In this document: one piece after another, positions 6,509 to 13,624 of the stretch | Numbering within the stretch: the first letter of the stretch is position 1 | How the letters are laid out: every line of letters starts with the position of its first letter | Assembly (NCBI GenBank): GCA_013151315.1 | Contig: JAADIN010000152.1 | Span: 1-13,624, forward strand | Direction of reading: 5' to 3' | From: Planctomycetota bacterium | GTDB taxonomy: Bacteria; Planctomycetota; Planctomycetia; Pirellulales; Lacipirellulaceae | DNA length: 13,624 nucleotides | Position numbers and translations under genes: made by a program | Notes under the pieces: generated by a model | Database searches by the model: none | What the model was told of the DNA's origin: nothing | Seen by the model: the letters and a program-made list of their open reading frames with translations, nothing else

Positions 6509-7854
6509 GTTGGAACCAAAATTCTTCGGCGACTGCCGGCCAGCTTGTTGAGTTTGAAGAGCGTTTTCCTTCGCTGCGATTGGCGAAGTCGTCGCGTTGG
6601 GTGCGTCGCTTGGCCAAGTGGCTGGGTTTGTTGCTTTTGGCAATTGTTTGCTTCACGGTATTTGCCCCCTGGCAACAGTTTGTGGGAGGGAGCGGGCGTG
6701 TTGTGGCTTACGCTCCGCTGCAGCGCCGGCAAGTGGTTCAGTCGCCGATCTCCGGTCGCGTAGCACGTTGGGCCGAGAAGATTCGTGAAGGAATTCGCGT
6801 CAAGCAAGGGGACGTGATTGTCGAAATTCAGGATCTCGATCCCGATCTGCTTGCGCATTTGCAAGACCAAGTCACGGCAACTCAGCAGGAACTCAAGGCG
6901 TTGAAGCAAGTTTCTATCGCCTACGAAGAGCAGGTCGCAGCCTTCCAGGTTGTGCGCGAGCAAACGGTTGCTGCCGCGGACGAGTACATCAAAATGGCCG
7001 AGCAGAAACTCAGGGCAGAAGAACAAAGCCTAGAAGCGGTCGCGGCAGCCTTGCTGCAAGTCGAAGCAGACTACGAGCGACAACGAAAGCTGGCAGAAGA
7101 GGGCTTGGCTTCGACTTTTAAGCAACAGCTTGCTGAAAGAAAAAAACAGGAAGCCCTCGCCAAAGTAGAACAGGCGAAAGCTTATATCGCTTCGGCCCAA
7201 AATAGCGTTAATGCAAAAAACAATGAACGCGATGCAAAAGAGCGCGAAGCGCAAGCAAAAATCAATTCGGCAACAGCGCAACTTCGCAAGGCCCAAGGCG
7301 ACGTAGCCAAGGTTAAAAAGGGATTGGTCGCTTTGAATGTCAAGCTGACCCAACAGCAAAGCCAAACGGTTATTGCGCCTTGGGATGGGTTTATTTTTAA
7401 GCTGGAAACTTTTCAACAAGGGGCGATCGTCAAACAGGGAGACCCGCTCTTTACGCTCGTTCCCGAGACGACCGATCGGGCGGTTGAGATCTGGTTGGAC
7501 GGCAACGACGCCTCCTGGGTCACAACGGGACGACATGTGCGGTTGCAGTTCGAGGGTTGGCCAGGTATCCAACTCGCCGGCTGGCCTTCGGTCGCGGTCA
7601 ACACGTTTGGCGGTCGAGTTGCGGTGGTCGACTCGACGGATAACGGCAAAGGTCAATTTCGGATCTTGATCCGACCCGATCCGACCGACGATCCCTGGCC
7701 GTCTGATCGTTTCCTACGGCAGGGCGTCCGAACCAACGGGCTGGTGATGTTAGATCGGGTTCCCTTGTGGTTCGAAGTCTGGCGACAGCTCAATGGCTTT
7801 CCGCCGGTTGTGGAAGTGGGGCACCCCTCGGGTGCGAAAAAAAGCTCAAAGTGA
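6505..7854 (+). CDS. HlyD-family membrane fusion (periplasmic adaptor) protein
   Basis: This 449-residue adaptor would join the ABC exporter to the TolC-like channel. A single membrane anchor lies at about 37-55 (LAKWLGLLLLAIVCFTVFAP), after a cytosolic N-terminus. The two halves of the lipoyl/barrel-sandwich domain are at about 76-110 (SPISGRVARW, VKQGDVIVEI) and 288-321 (VIAPWDGFIFKL, VKQGDPLFTLVPE). Between them, 115-285 is a long coiled-coil hairpin rich in Gln, Ala, Glu and Lys, which is long and suits contact with a TolC tunnel. A beta-barrel region follows (about 322-420). The C-terminus has a Trp-rich segment (LWFEVWRQLNGFPPV), also seen in related planctomycete adaptors as far as I recall. 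AAGGAGGA at 6492-6499 is a very strong ribosome site 5 nt before the ATG, and it lies inside the ABC gene. It is the last gene of the operon; no clear hairpin terminator follows within 7855-7963. Confidence 0.92.
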   Translation: MSWNQNSSATAGQLVEFEERFPSLRLAKSSRWVRRLAKWLGLLLLAIVCFTVFAPWQQFVGGSGRVVAYAPLQRRQVVQSPISGRVARWAEKIREGIRVKQGDVIVEIQDLDPDLLAHLQDQVTATQQELKALKQVSIAYEEQVAAFQVVREQTVAAADEYIKMAEQKLRAEEQSLEAVAAALLQVEADYERQRKLAEEGLASTFKQQLAERKKQEALAKVEQAKAYIASAQNSVNAKNNERDAKEREAQAKINSATAQLRKAQGDVAKVKKGLVALNVKLTQQQSQTVIAPWDGFIFKLETFQQGAIVKQGDPLFTLVPETTDRAVEIWLDGNDASWVTTGRHVRLQFEGWPGIQLAGWPSVAVNTFGGRVAVVDSTDNGKGQFRILIRPDPTDDPWPSDRFLRQGVRTNGLVMLDRVPLWFEVWRQLNGFPPVVEVGHPSGAKKSSK

Positions 7855-7963
7855 AATAACCTAGATCGGTTCTCTTTCGCATGTTCTGTGGTAGTTTTTT
7901 TGCCCTGCCTTTTTCATTAAAATACTGACTTTGCAATCGTCCTGCCCTAGCCGGGGCTTTAGG

Positions 7964-7992
7964 ATGACAGCAGTGCCGGAGTGCCTTACAAT
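7964..7992 (+). promoter_or_regulatory. Sigma70-like promoter of the SulP gene
   Basis: ATGACA (7964-7969), 17 nt, then TACAAT (7987-7992): five of six matches in each box with ideal spacing. The predicted start near 7999 leaves a leader of about 30 nt with AGGGAA (8019-8024) ahead of ATG 8030. It has the same layout and -10 box as the promoter at 1133-1161. Confidence 0.6.
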
Positions 7993-8029
7993 GGCCTGAC
8001 CGCTTTATTTTTATTGGCAGGGAAATCGT

Positions 8030-10030
8030 ATGAATAGCAAATCGAAACCTCCGGGAGCAAGCGGGAACGGGATGGGCCCACGAGGGTTGTTCTCAGCTCC
8101 CAAGTCGGATTTCCTGGCTTCGGTCGTCGTTTTTCTCGTGGCTTTGCCCCTTTGTATGGGCATTGCCATTGCGTCGGGCGTGCCCGTGGCGGCGGGGCTT
8201 ATCACGGGCATCGTTGGCGGGCTTGTCGTGGGTTGGATTGCAGGTGCCCCGCTGCAGGTGAGCGGACCGGCGGCCGGTTTGACGGTCATTATTTTTGACC
8301 TAGTGCAGAAACATGGGTTGGAAGTCCTTGGCATCGCGGTATTGATTGGCGGTGCGCTGCAATTGCTCGCGGGCTTGTTGCGGTATGGTCGTTGGTTCCG
8401 AGCCGTTTCGCCAGCCGTCATTCACGGGATGCTTGCCGGTATTGGCGTGTTAATTTTGTCGAGCCAGTTTCATGTCATGGTCGACGATGCTCCCAAAGGA
8501 AGCGGCATCCAGAATCTCGTGTCGATTCCCAAAGCGATCCAAAAGGGACTACCGATGCCCGAACTGGGCACCGTCGAGGAGCGAACCTCCCGACGAGATC
8601 TACTCCAGCAGTTTGGGGCGTTGCATGAAGAGCAGGTGCAATTGCGAGAGTTGGTCGCCGAGAAAGTTCCCGCGACGCCCAATGCCCCAGAGCACGATCA
8701 TGCGGCCCATCATCCGGAATCCACGGTTCCGCTGCCCGAGAAGTCGGACCTTGTGCCGCTAGCGCTGTGGCAGAAGGAACTTTCTAATCGTTTCGTCGTT
8801 CTTGCTGAGCAATTGGAATCCCAAGGCGTCTCGCAAACCGTTCGTGATCCCGGTCGATTGAAAAAAGTCACGACTGAGTTGCTGGAACAAAGTCGGACGG
8901 CGCTTGCCGATTTAGAATTAGGTCGTGCGGATAACGTACGTGCTTCGCAGGCAAAAGTCGAGCAAGGCTTAGGGACGGTACTAGGAGAACTCAAAAACCA
9001 CGACTGGGCAGCGAAGGTCGGCCTCCTGACGATTTTGGTGCTGATCGGCTGGAAAACGTTTGTCCCGGCAAGCCTCAAGTTGGTTCCTGCTCCGCTCGTT
9101 GCGGTTGTGATTGCCACTGCCGTTGCAGCGATCCTGAAACTCCCGGTCCTTTATGTGGAAGTGCCCGACAACTTGTGGAGCGAAATCCACCTTCCGTCGT
9201 TGACGGTTCTCAAGTCGATTCCGTTGGGCGTTGTTTTCCAGGCAGGCCTCGTGTTGGCGGTGGTGGCCAGTGCCGAGACATTGCTCTGCGCTACGGCTGT
9301 CGATCAAATGCAGACGGAAACACGAACGAATTACGACCGAGAGTTGGCTGCCCAGGGCATCGGCAACATGATTTGCGGAATGCTTGGCGCGCTGCCGATG
9401 ACGGGCGTTATTGTGCGAAGTTCAGCCAACGTCGAGGCGGGCGGAAAAACGCGTCTCTCGACGATTTTGCACGGCCTGTGGCTGCTGATCTTTGTGTCGC
9501 TATTGGCCTTTATTCTTCGGATGATTCCGACTGCGGCTTTGGCGGCGATGCTTGTTTACATCGGCTACAAGCTTATCAATATCCAAGCAATTCGAGATTT
9601 GAAAAAGTACGGCTGGGGAGAAGTTGCCATCTATGCGGCCACGGTAACTACGATTGTCTGTGCCGACCTACTGACGGGCGTGATCACCGGGATCTGTCTC
9701 TCGGCGGCCAAGCTGCTGTACACTTTTTCGCATCTGGTCGTCGATTTGGAAGTCGACGAGGAGAATCGAAAGGCGGTTCTCCGCCTTGATGGAACGGCAA
9801 CGTTTGTTCGGCTGCCTGTGCTGGCCGAAGAACTGGAGCGCGTGCCGGGCGATGTCGAATTGCATGTCGACTTCGAGCACCTGAGTTATATTGACCATGC
9901 GTGTCTCGACCTGCTGATGAACTGGGCCAAACAGCACGAAGGTACCGGCGGCAAGCTCGTGATCGACTGGGAATCACTCCACGCGAATTTCGCGCAAGAC
10001 AATAAAACTCGGCGTCGGACCGCGAGCTGA
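8030..10030 (+). CDS. SulP-family anion (probable bicarbonate) transporter with STAS domain and a large insertion
   Basis: This 666-residue inner-membrane carrier belongs to the SulP/SLC26 family, which includes sulfate carriers and the bicarbonate transporter BicA. The N-terminal block PKSDFLASVVVFLVALPLCM (24-43) and VSGPAAGLTVIIFD (77-90) are characteristic. Hydrophobic spans run from 27 to 148, resume near 328, and continue to about 565. The motif SAETLLCATAVDQM with GIGNMICGMLGALPMTGVIVRSSAN (split near 414-466) is the conserved central region. A C-terminal STAS-like domain covers about 575-650. Two oddities: about 175 residues (150-325) interrupt the membrane domain between its fifth and sixth spans, with an EHDHAAHHPE patch (221-230) and helical Gln/Glu/Leu-rich stretches; and the STAS loop reads YIDHACLD, with His623 where phosphorylatable STAS proteins have Ser. 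Nearby carbonic anhydrase and PEP carboxylase favour bicarbonate as substrate. Sulfate remains possible. The gene has its own promoter; PEP carboxylase follows 96 nt later. Confidence 0.9.
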   Translation: MNSKSKPPGASGNGMGPRGLFSAPKSDFLASVVVFLVALPLCMGIAIASGVPVAAGLITGIVGGLVVGWIAGAPLQVSGPAAGLTVIIFDLVQKHGLEVLGIAVLIGGALQLLAGLLRYGRWFRAVSPAVIHGMLAGIGVLILSSQFHVMVDDAPKGSGIQNLVSIPKAIQKGLPMPELGTVEERTSRRDLLQQFGALHEEQVQLRELVAEKVPATPNAPEHDHAAHHPESTVPLPEKSDLVPLALWQKELSNRFVVLAEQLESQGVSQTVRDPGRLKKVTTELLEQSRTALADLELGRADNVRASQAKVEQGLGTVLGELKNHDWAAKVGLLTILVLIGWKTFVPASLKLVPAPLVAVVIATAVAAILKLPVLYVEVPDNLWSEIHLPSLTVLKSIPLGVVFQAGLVLAVVASAETLLCATAVDQMQTETRTNYDRELAAQGIGNMICGMLGALPMTGVIVRSSANVEAGGKTRLSTILHGLWLLIFVSLLAFILRMIPTAALAAMLVYIGYKLINIQAIRDLKKYGWGEVAIYAATVTTIVCADLLTGVITGICLSAAKLLYTFSHLVVDLEVDEENRKAVLRLDGTATFVRLPVLAEELERVPGDVELHVDFEHLSYIDHACLDLLMNWAKQHEGTGGKLVIDWESLHANFAQDNKTRRRTAS

Positions 10031-10126
10031 CGCGGGCTGAAAAATTGTTACTTCCTAACCATCGTGACTCTATGGTAAAATCGCAGGTCTCATTACCTAC
10101 CGAGCCACGACCGTCAGGGAGCCGAT

Positions 10127-12880
10127 GTGAAACAGGAAACCCCACTACGTGAGGAAATCGCACTCTTAGGGGAGATGCTTGGCGATACGATTCGCGAAAT
10201 CTCTGGGAGCGAGTCGTTGCAGATCGTCGAGAAGCTGCGCCGACTCGCTTGGGATGGACGAAGCGGTCAGTCGGAAATCGGACCGACCACGAATTTTATT
10301 GCAGGGCTCGACGATGGCCAGCTTCGAGTGGTGGTGCGCGCGTTTAGCATTTTCCTCGACCTGGTGAATCTTGCTGAGGATCGCCAGCGCGTGCGCGTCT
10401 TGCGTGAGCGCGAGAAAAGCGCTTACCCGGGTGCCCCTGGTCAGTCGATCCGCGAAGCGGTGCTCCGTTTGCAGCAATCGGGGAAATCGGCGATCGAAAT
10501 GCAGCCGCTCCTTGATCAACTTCACCTCGAGCTCGTCTTTACCGCCCACCCGACCGAGGCAAAACGAAGGACCGTGCGTGCCAAGTTGCGAAAGATTCGC
10601 AAATTGCTAGGCAAGTACGATATCGAACAACTTCCTGCCGAGCAAAATCGATTTCAAGGGCTCATGCGAACTGAGCTGGCCAAGTTGTGGCAAACGGATG
10701 TCATTCGCCCTCGGCGACCAACGGTCATGCAGGAAGTGGTCCGGGGCCTTTCGATCAAGCAGAATTTGTGGAATGTGCTCCCGCGGATCATGCGAGAGTT
10801 GCGAGATTCGTTAGTCGAAGCGTTTCCCGAAGAGGCATTGCAGCTTCGGCCTTGCGTGACGTTTGGTTCCTGGATTGGCGGTGATCGCGATGGCCACCCG
10901 CATGTGACTCCCGAAGTCACCGAGGAGACTTTTGTTTGGTTACGCCAAGCGGCTCTGGAACTCCATTTGTCGGTCTGCGAGGAGCTTTTTGATTCCTACA
11001 CGCTCTCGCAACGTCAAATGCCTCTCGACAAGACCCTTGCAGACGCCCTCGCCAAGGCTTATGGCAACTGGCCGCAACTGAAGGAAGAACTCTTTGGGAT
11101 TCCGCCCGATGAGGTCTATCGCTACTGGATTGGCGTGATTCGTTGGCGGCTTCAGCAAACCCGACAGGTCGGGCTCGAGGACGGCATGGCCTTCACGGAA
11201 GGGGCATACACGTCGTCGTTGGAACTTGAGCAGGATGTTTCTACGCTGCACGACGCGATTGCCCAGTCCTCGGGTGGAGAGTTTCTGACGGGCGAACTCA
11301 AAACGTGGCTTGATCGGATTCATGTTTTCGGTCTTCATTTGGCCCGACTCGACGTGCGACAAGACGCGCGTCAGTATCGCGAGGTTATGGACGGCCTCTT
11401 TCAAAATCTGGGTCGGTGTTCCGAACCCGAGTCTCTGGACGAGAGGGGACGGCAAGACCTCTTGAAAAATGGCTTGCGTGAGGGGAAAGTGCATTTTCGG
11501 AATACGGTCGAGCAGGCCTCTTTTTCGCAGGAGGCCCAGGAAACGCTCGACCTTTTCCGCCTTCTTCATCGGGTCGCCGAGCGGTTTGGGCCGGAAGCGA
11601 TTGGTGGACATGTCATTAGCATGACCAGCGCGCCGAGTGACGTGTTGACGGTCCTCTGGCTTTGGCAACAGACTGCACCCGAAGGGGCTTCGGAGGAGTC
11701 GCTCGCTTGTCTTCCGATCATTCCCCTGTTTGAGACGATCGAAGATTTGGAGAAAGGTCCCGCCATACTTTCCGAGTTATTCAACATCCCCGAGTATCGT
11801 GACTACCTACAGAAGCAAAAAAATCAACAGATTGTGATGATTGGATACTCCGACAGTACCAAAGATGGCGGCTATCTTACGGCTTGTTGGTCGGTATACA
11901 AAGCACAACAACAACTCCAGCAAGTCGCCTCGGAGCTTGGAGTCGAGCTAACTTTCTTTCATGGCCGTGGGGGCTCGTTGGGACGCGGCGGCGGGCCTGC
12001 GGCTAGAAGCATCCTCTCGTTGCCCGAGGGGACTTTTCGCGGATCGCTTCGGTTAACTGAGCAAGGGGAAGTGCTTGCCGACCGTTACGACGATCCGATC
12101 ATCGCCCATCGGCACCTGGAACAGATGGTTGGGTCGTCGCTGCTCGCGGGAGGCCAACCAGCGGCTCTCGACAAAACCGCGTGGGGCAAAACCATGGATC
12201 GCCTTTCGGAGCGTTCGTATCAAAAGTATCGCGAACTGGTCGAGCAACCCGATTTCGTCGAGTTTTTTCAGCGAACGACGCCGATCACCGTGGTCGAGCA
12301 ATTGCCGATCGGCTCACGTCCTGCTCGGCGCCGTGGCAGCAGTGGCCTGAAAGATTTGCGGGCCATCCCGTGGGTTTTTTCTTGGACCCAATGCCGTTGT
12401 CTCATCCCTGCATGGTATGGATTCGGAACGGCTGTGGACGAATTCCTGCAAGACAAGAAGTCGCAAGAGTTGCTTCGCTCGATGTATCACGATTGGCCTT
12501 TTTTTCGAGCCACGGTCGACAACGCAGAGCTTGCGCTTGCGAAGGCCGATCTCGGCATCATGGAACAGTATGTGAGTTTGGCAAAAGACTCCGAGGCACT
12601 CGTTCAGATCGGAGCGATGATTTCCGATGAATTTCAACGGACCCGCGATACTATTCTTGCGATCACGGAGCACCAGGAATTGCTGGATGGCACCCCCTGG
12701 CTCAAGGAGTCGATCCGTATGCGCAATCGCTATATTGACCCCTTGAATTTGATCCAAATCGAGCTGTTGCGTCGATCGCGAGACTCGACCGAACCTGGTG
12801 AAACGCAGGCCGAAGAGCTGCAGCATCTGACGCGATTGACCATCAACGGCCTTGCCGCGGGGATGCGAACGAGTGGATAA
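10127..12880 (+). CDS. ppc: Phosphoenolpyruvate carboxylase
   Basis: This 917-residue cytosolic enzyme makes oxaloacetate and phosphate from PEP and bicarbonate, refilling the TCA cycle. The length is normal for bacterial PEPC. Signature sites, in order: VFTAHPTEAKRR (137-148, catalytic His141), GGDRDGHP (251-258), GYSDSTKDGG (573-582), FHGRGGSLGRGGGP (611-624, with the mobile-loop glycines) and TEQGEV (644-649). Further on are LPIGSRPARR, WTQCRCLIPAWYGFG and the C-terminal RNRYIDPLNLIQIELLRR. It ends TINGLAAGMRTSG, where E. coli-type enzymes end in NTG. The start is GTG 10127, because LREEIALLGEMLGDTIRE just after it matches the family's N-terminus. GGGAG is 5 nt upstream. An ATG two bases earlier (10125) is followed at once by TGA. 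The gene follows the SulP carrier by 96 nt with only weak promoter-like sequence between (TTGTTA 10045-10050; TAAAAT 10076-10081), so co-transcription is possible. Confidence 0.97.
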   Translation: MKQETPLREEIALLGEMLGDTIREISGSESLQIVEKLRRLAWDGRSGQSEIGPTTNFIAGLDDGQLRVVVRAFSIFLDLVNLAEDRQRVRVLREREKSAYPGAPGQSIREAVLRLQQSGKSAIEMQPLLDQLHLELVFTAHPTEAKRRTVRAKLRKIRKLLGKYDIEQLPAEQNRFQGLMRTELAKLWQTDVIRPRRPTVMQEVVRGLSIKQNLWNVLPRIMRELRDSLVEAFPEEALQLRPCVTFGSWIGGDRDGHPHVTPEVTEETFVWLRQAALELHLSVCEELFDSYTLSQRQMPLDKTLADALAKAYGNWPQLKEELFGIPPDEVYRYWIGVIRWRLQQTRQVGLEDGMAFTEGAYTSSLELEQDVSTLHDAIAQSSGGEFLTGELKTWLDRIHVFGLHLARLDVRQDARQYREVMDGLFQNLGRCSEPESLDERGRQDLLKNGLREGKVHFRNTVEQASFSQEAQETLDLFRLLHRVAERFGPEAIGGHVISMTSAPSDVLTVLWLWQQTAPEGASEESLACLPIIPLFETIEDLEKGPAILSELFNIPEYRDYLQKQKNQQIVMIGYSDSTKDGGYLTACWSVYKAQQQLQQVASELGVELTFFHGRGGSLGRGGGPAARSILSLPEGTFRGSLRLTEQGEVLADRYDDPIIAHRHLEQMVGSSLLAGGQPAALDKTAWGKTMDRLSERSYQKYRELVEQPDFVEFFQRTTPITVVEQLPIGSRPARRRGSSGLKDLRAIPWVFSWTQCRCLIPAWYGFGTAVDEFLQDKKSQELLRSMYHDWPFFRATVDNAELALAKADLGIMEQYVSLAKDSEALVQIGAMISDEFQRTRDTILAITEHQELLDGTPWLKESIRMRNRYIDPLNLIQIELLRRSRDSTEPGETQAEELQHLTRLTINGLAAGMRTSG

Positions 12881-12889
12881 ATGAGAAGT

Positions 12890-12917
12890 CGCAACTCACA
12901 ACTCCCAATTCGCAACA
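12890..12917 (+). repeat. Four degenerate 7-bp tandem units
   Basis: Units start at 12890, 12897, 12904 and 12911 and share the pattern C-N-CAA-Y-W with A/T-ending variants (for example CGCAACT, CACAACT). They fill most of the 41-nt gap between PEP carboxylase and the next gene, ending 4 nt before its ATG, and so occupy the ribosome-site region. Confidence 0.55.
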
Positions 12918-12921
12918 AGAC

Positions 12922-13624
12922 ATGAAACGGATAAAAGACGCCTTTGATTCTGGCCGTATGGTTCTCGATCTGGACGCTTCCAACATGGCGTCGGCCATTC
13001 GTGAGACGGTCCGTCATTTGGTAGCAGACGGAGCGTTGCCAGAGCAGGCCGCCGATCAGGTGGTTTCGGCTTTGTTAGAGCGTGAGCAGAAGTCGCCCAC
13101 GGCGATCGGCCATGCGACCGCGATTCCTCATGCGTATCTCGATGCCCTCGAGCAGCCGGTGGTTCTTTTCGTTCGGCTTGTCCATCCCGTGAACCTGGGA
13201 GCCCCCGACGGAATCCCGACTCGGTTTCTTTTCTTCCTGCTAGGACCGCCCGACTCGGCAGCCCAACATCTGGACACCCTCGCAGGCGTTGCTCGGCTGA
13301 TGTCGGACGACGAATTTCGCTACGAGGCAGGAAAGGCTCGCTCGGGCGGCGACCTGCTTGCGGCCCTGGAGCATTTCACCGAACGAACCTCGCCCGTAAC
13401 GGCTGCCCCAGGTAAACGTGACGACGGTTTGACCTACACGGGCAAACTGGGTGGCGGAGTGCGGCAGGATGTGGCTCGTCGTTGGCCGCACTACCTTAGT
13501 GATTTTCGCGAAGGACTGCACATCAAGTGCGTCAGCTCGGTATTGTTCTTGTATTTCGCTTGCCTTGCGCCGGCGGTGACTTTTGGTGGAGTCATGGCCG
13601 TTCTGACCGAAGGCCGAATCGGCG
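12922..13624 (+). CDS. PTS EIIA-like domain fused to an SLC4/band-3 type bicarbonate transporter (gene runs off the right edge)
   Basis: The frame from ATG 12922 is open for 234 codons to the window end. Residues about 13-150 form a PTS EIIA type-2 (fructose/nitrogen-like) domain: the SPTAIGHATAIPHAYLDAL segment (58-76) carries the expected phospho-acceptor, His70, and RFLFFLLGPPDSAAQHLDTL (101-120) is the usual following strand and helix. A linker leads to WPHYLSDFREGLHIKCVSSV (188-207), then LFLYFACLAPAVTFGGVMAV (208-227) and LTEGRIG. This matches the first membrane helix of the HCO3 transporter family (SLC4), where animal members show a similar YLSD, FIYFA, SPAITFGG order. The cytoplasmic domain of animal SLC4 proteins is known to share a fold with EIIA. 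The rest of the membrane domain is beyond the window. It lies 41 nt after PEP carboxylase, probably co-transcribed. The ribosome site is weak (AACAAGA). Domain calls are strong; transport of bicarbonate is inferred. Confidence 0.87.
   Translation, partial: MKRIKDAFDSGRMVLDLDASNMASAIRETVRHLVADGALPEQAADQVVSALLEREQKSPTAIGHATAIPHAYLDALEQPVVLFVRLVHPVNLGAPDGIPTRFLFFLLGPPDSAAQHLDTLAGVARLMSDDEFRYEAGKARSGGDLLAALEHFTERTSPVTAAPGKRDDGLTYTGKLGGGVRQDVARRWPHYLSDFREGLHIKCVSSVLFLYFACLAPAVTFGGVMAVLTEGRIG

Noticed and set aside
7931..7965. Promoter TTGCAA with TAGGAT before the SulP gene
   Set aside because: The spacer would be 23 nt, too long. The ATGACA/TACAAT pair at 17 nt is much better.
7948..7966. Hairpin of CCTA with TAGG as terminator of the export operon
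   Set aside because: Only about six pairs with an internal bulge and no T-run after it; not enough to call.
12881..12889. ATG at 12881 as the start of the EIIA-SLC4 gene
   Set aside because: It is out of frame with the EIIA-like domain (41 nt before ATG 12922), so the start is 12922.

Overview
The window looks like a planctomycete chromosome, probably of the Pirellulales type. This is an inference from moderate-to-high GC, the mix of families (a DUF1579 exported protein, a TolC/ABC/HlyD export set, a SulP carrier, a planctomycete-like PEP carboxylase) and a short exported Cys/Arg-rich protein. No marker gene proves it. All complete genes are on the + strand. The only - strand gene is cut by the left edge.

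Layout: (1) 1-205, - strand, the N-terminus of a DegT/DnrJ/EryC1/StrS-type PLP aminotransferase. (2) 206-429, a divergent intergenic region with a possible + strand promoter. (3) 430-993, an exported DUF1579 protein. (4) 994-1806, a sparse stretch with a weak possible terminator, a near-consensus sigma70 promoter (TTGACA, 17-nt spacer, TACAAT) and a small exported hypothetical protein at 1237-1587. (5) 1807-2472, a beta-carbonic anhydrase. (6) 2493-2527, a strong hairpin. (7) 2589-7854, a tight three-gene export operon: TolC-like outer-membrane lipoprotein, ABC exporter with a degenerate ATPase domain, and HlyD-like adaptor. (8) 8030-10030, a SulP anion carrier with a STAS domain and a large insertion, behind its own promoter. 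(9) 10127-12880, phosphoenolpyruvate carboxylase. (10) 12922 to the right edge, an open-ended gene whose product joins a PTS EIIA-like domain to the start of an SLC4/band-3 type bicarbonate transporter.

The main theme is inorganic carbon. Carbonic anhydrase interconverts CO2 and bicarbonate. SulP and SLC4-type carriers are two unrelated families known to move bicarbonate. PEP carboxylase uses bicarbonate and PEP to make oxaloacetate. The last carrier bears an EIIA-like domain with its phospho-acceptor histidine, and PEP is both the PTS phosphate source and the PEP carboxylase substrate. The inferred picture is a bicarbonate-supply and anaplerosis locus in which PEP status might control bicarbonate entry. 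The export operon sits between the carbonic anhydrase and the SulP gene. Its link to carbon metabolism, if any, is unknown.

I saw no rRNA, tRNA, CRISPR array, insertion sequence or integrase.
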